Positions 41,208 to 41,547 of a stretch of DNA of 41,547 nucleotides are shown piece by piece. Where the stretch lies: NCBI GenBank assembly GCA_030154225.1, contig JASKKI010000014.1, positions 1 to 41,547 on the forward strand. Direction: 5' to 3'. The position numbers and the translations under genes are program-made. Every line of letters begins with the position of its first letter. Position 1 is the stretch's first letter. Below the pieces are notes generated by a model, which did not search any database, was not told where the DNA came from, and saw only the letters and a program-made list of their open reading frames with translations. Origin of the DNA: Clostridia bacterium. GTDB lineage: Bacteria; Bacillota; Peptococcia; Peptococcales; BICA1-8.

Positions 41208-41547
41208 AATTAATAATTTACACGTATATTATGGAGGTATCCATGCCATAAAGGGTATAAGCATAGAAGTACCCAAAAATAAAATTATTACATTGATTGG
41301 AGCTAATGGTGCCGGAAAAAGCACAACTCTTAGATCCATTTGTAGCCTTGTTCCTGCACATGAAGGACAGATATTTTTTAATGGTGAAGATATTACTAAG
41401 TTAAAAACTACGGAAATAGTAAAAAGAGGTATTACTTTGGTTCCGGAAGGTAGACGGGTTTTTCCCGATCTAACAGTAGTGGAAAACTTAAAATTAGGTG
41501 CTTACTTAAGGAAGGATAAAACTTCAATAAATGAAGATATTAGATAC
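41200..41547 (+). CDS. livF: Branched-chain amino-acid ABC transporter ATPase LivF (cut by window end)
   Basis: The first 116 codons of livF run to the last base of the window. The frame starts at TTG 41200, inside the end of livG, with GGGAG about 10 bases upstream. It reads LKINNLHVYYGGIHAIKGISIEVP, Walker A GANGAGKSTTLRSI and ITLVPEGRRVFPDLTVVENLKLGAYLR, the VPEGRRIFPxLTVxENL segment that distinguishes LivF from LivG. The remaining half, including the signature motif and Walker B, is outside the window. Confidence 0.95.
   Translation, partial: MLKINNLHVYYGGIHAIKGISIEVPKNKIITLIGANGAGKSTTLRSICSLVPAHEGQIFFNGEDITKLKTTEIVKRGITLVPEGRRVFPDLTVVENLKLGAYLRKDKTSINEDIRY

Noticed and set aside
1-41547. 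CRISPR array, insertion sequence, prophage or integron
   Set aside because: No repeated 20-40 bp units with spacers, no transposase or integrase frames and no phage genes were seen on either strand.

Overview
The window looks like a chromosomal segment of an endospore-forming, anaerobic, low-GC Clostridia-type Firmicute. The evidence is very AT-rich DNA with strong AGGAGG-type ribosome sites, two sporulation genes (a tiny spoVM and a spoVB-like flippase), ferredoxin-linked oxoacid oxidation, a radical-SAM glutamate 2,3-aminomutase, and frequent TTG and GTG starts. No phage, transposase, integrase or CRISPR array is visible. The species cannot be named from the sequence alone.

Region 1 (1-8.2 kb). 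A 5'-truncated trkH remnant comes first, then a Fur-family regulator. Two minus-strand genes follow: a conserved hypothetical protein with a Cys/His cluster, and a lipoprotein. A plus-strand operon with a clear sigma-A promoter encodes a FakA-type DAK2 protein, a DegV/FakB fatty-acid binder, a FliK-like protein and a free-standing FlhB cytoplasmic-domain protein. A 55-aa zinc-ribbon gene lies on the minus strand, followed by an orphan sugar-type binding lipoprotein and the tRNA methylase trmL.

Region 2 (8.2-24.4 kb). This is mostly housekeeping: tRNA-Arg(CCG), a MazG-like pyrophosphohydrolase, S-adenosylhomocysteinase, a DnaQ-DinG helicase and pssA. A compact cluster follows with a divergent PlsY-like membrane protein, the 21-aa spoVM and a 36-aa membrane peptide, then a minus-strand TIGR04086-type membrane protein. 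Next is an operon of a TPR protein, a YpmA-like protein, lepB and surE. Then come minus-strand spoVB and an MFS transporter, an EF-G-like GTPase, tRNA-Trp, a PHP phosphoesterase and a small lipoprotein.

Region 3 (24.5-41.5 kb). This part is metabolism and transport: glutamate 2,3-aminomutase, a TAXI-type TRAP transporter (binding protein, DUF1850 protein, fused permease), thiamine genes thiD-thiM-thiL, a four-subunit 2-oxoacid:ferredoxin oxidoreductase (ferredoxin, alpha, beta, gamma), a PutP-type Na+/solute symporter and a branched-chain amino-acid ABC transporter livKHMGF cut by the window end. Together they suggest uptake of amino acids and organic acids and their oxidation through ferredoxin. 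Beta-glutamate made by the aminomutase may serve as an osmolyte.

The most unusual signals are regulatory or very small. At the DUF1850 gene a perfect 11-bp hairpin sits between the Shine-Dalgarno and the start codon, and folding it restores ideal spacing. A Rex-like palindrome overlaps a promoter ahead of the kor operon. A possible pseudoknot leader precedes livK. Three genes of 55 aa or fewer besides spoVM (a zinc ribbon, a YpmA-like protein and a membrane peptide) are easily missed by annotation pipelines.
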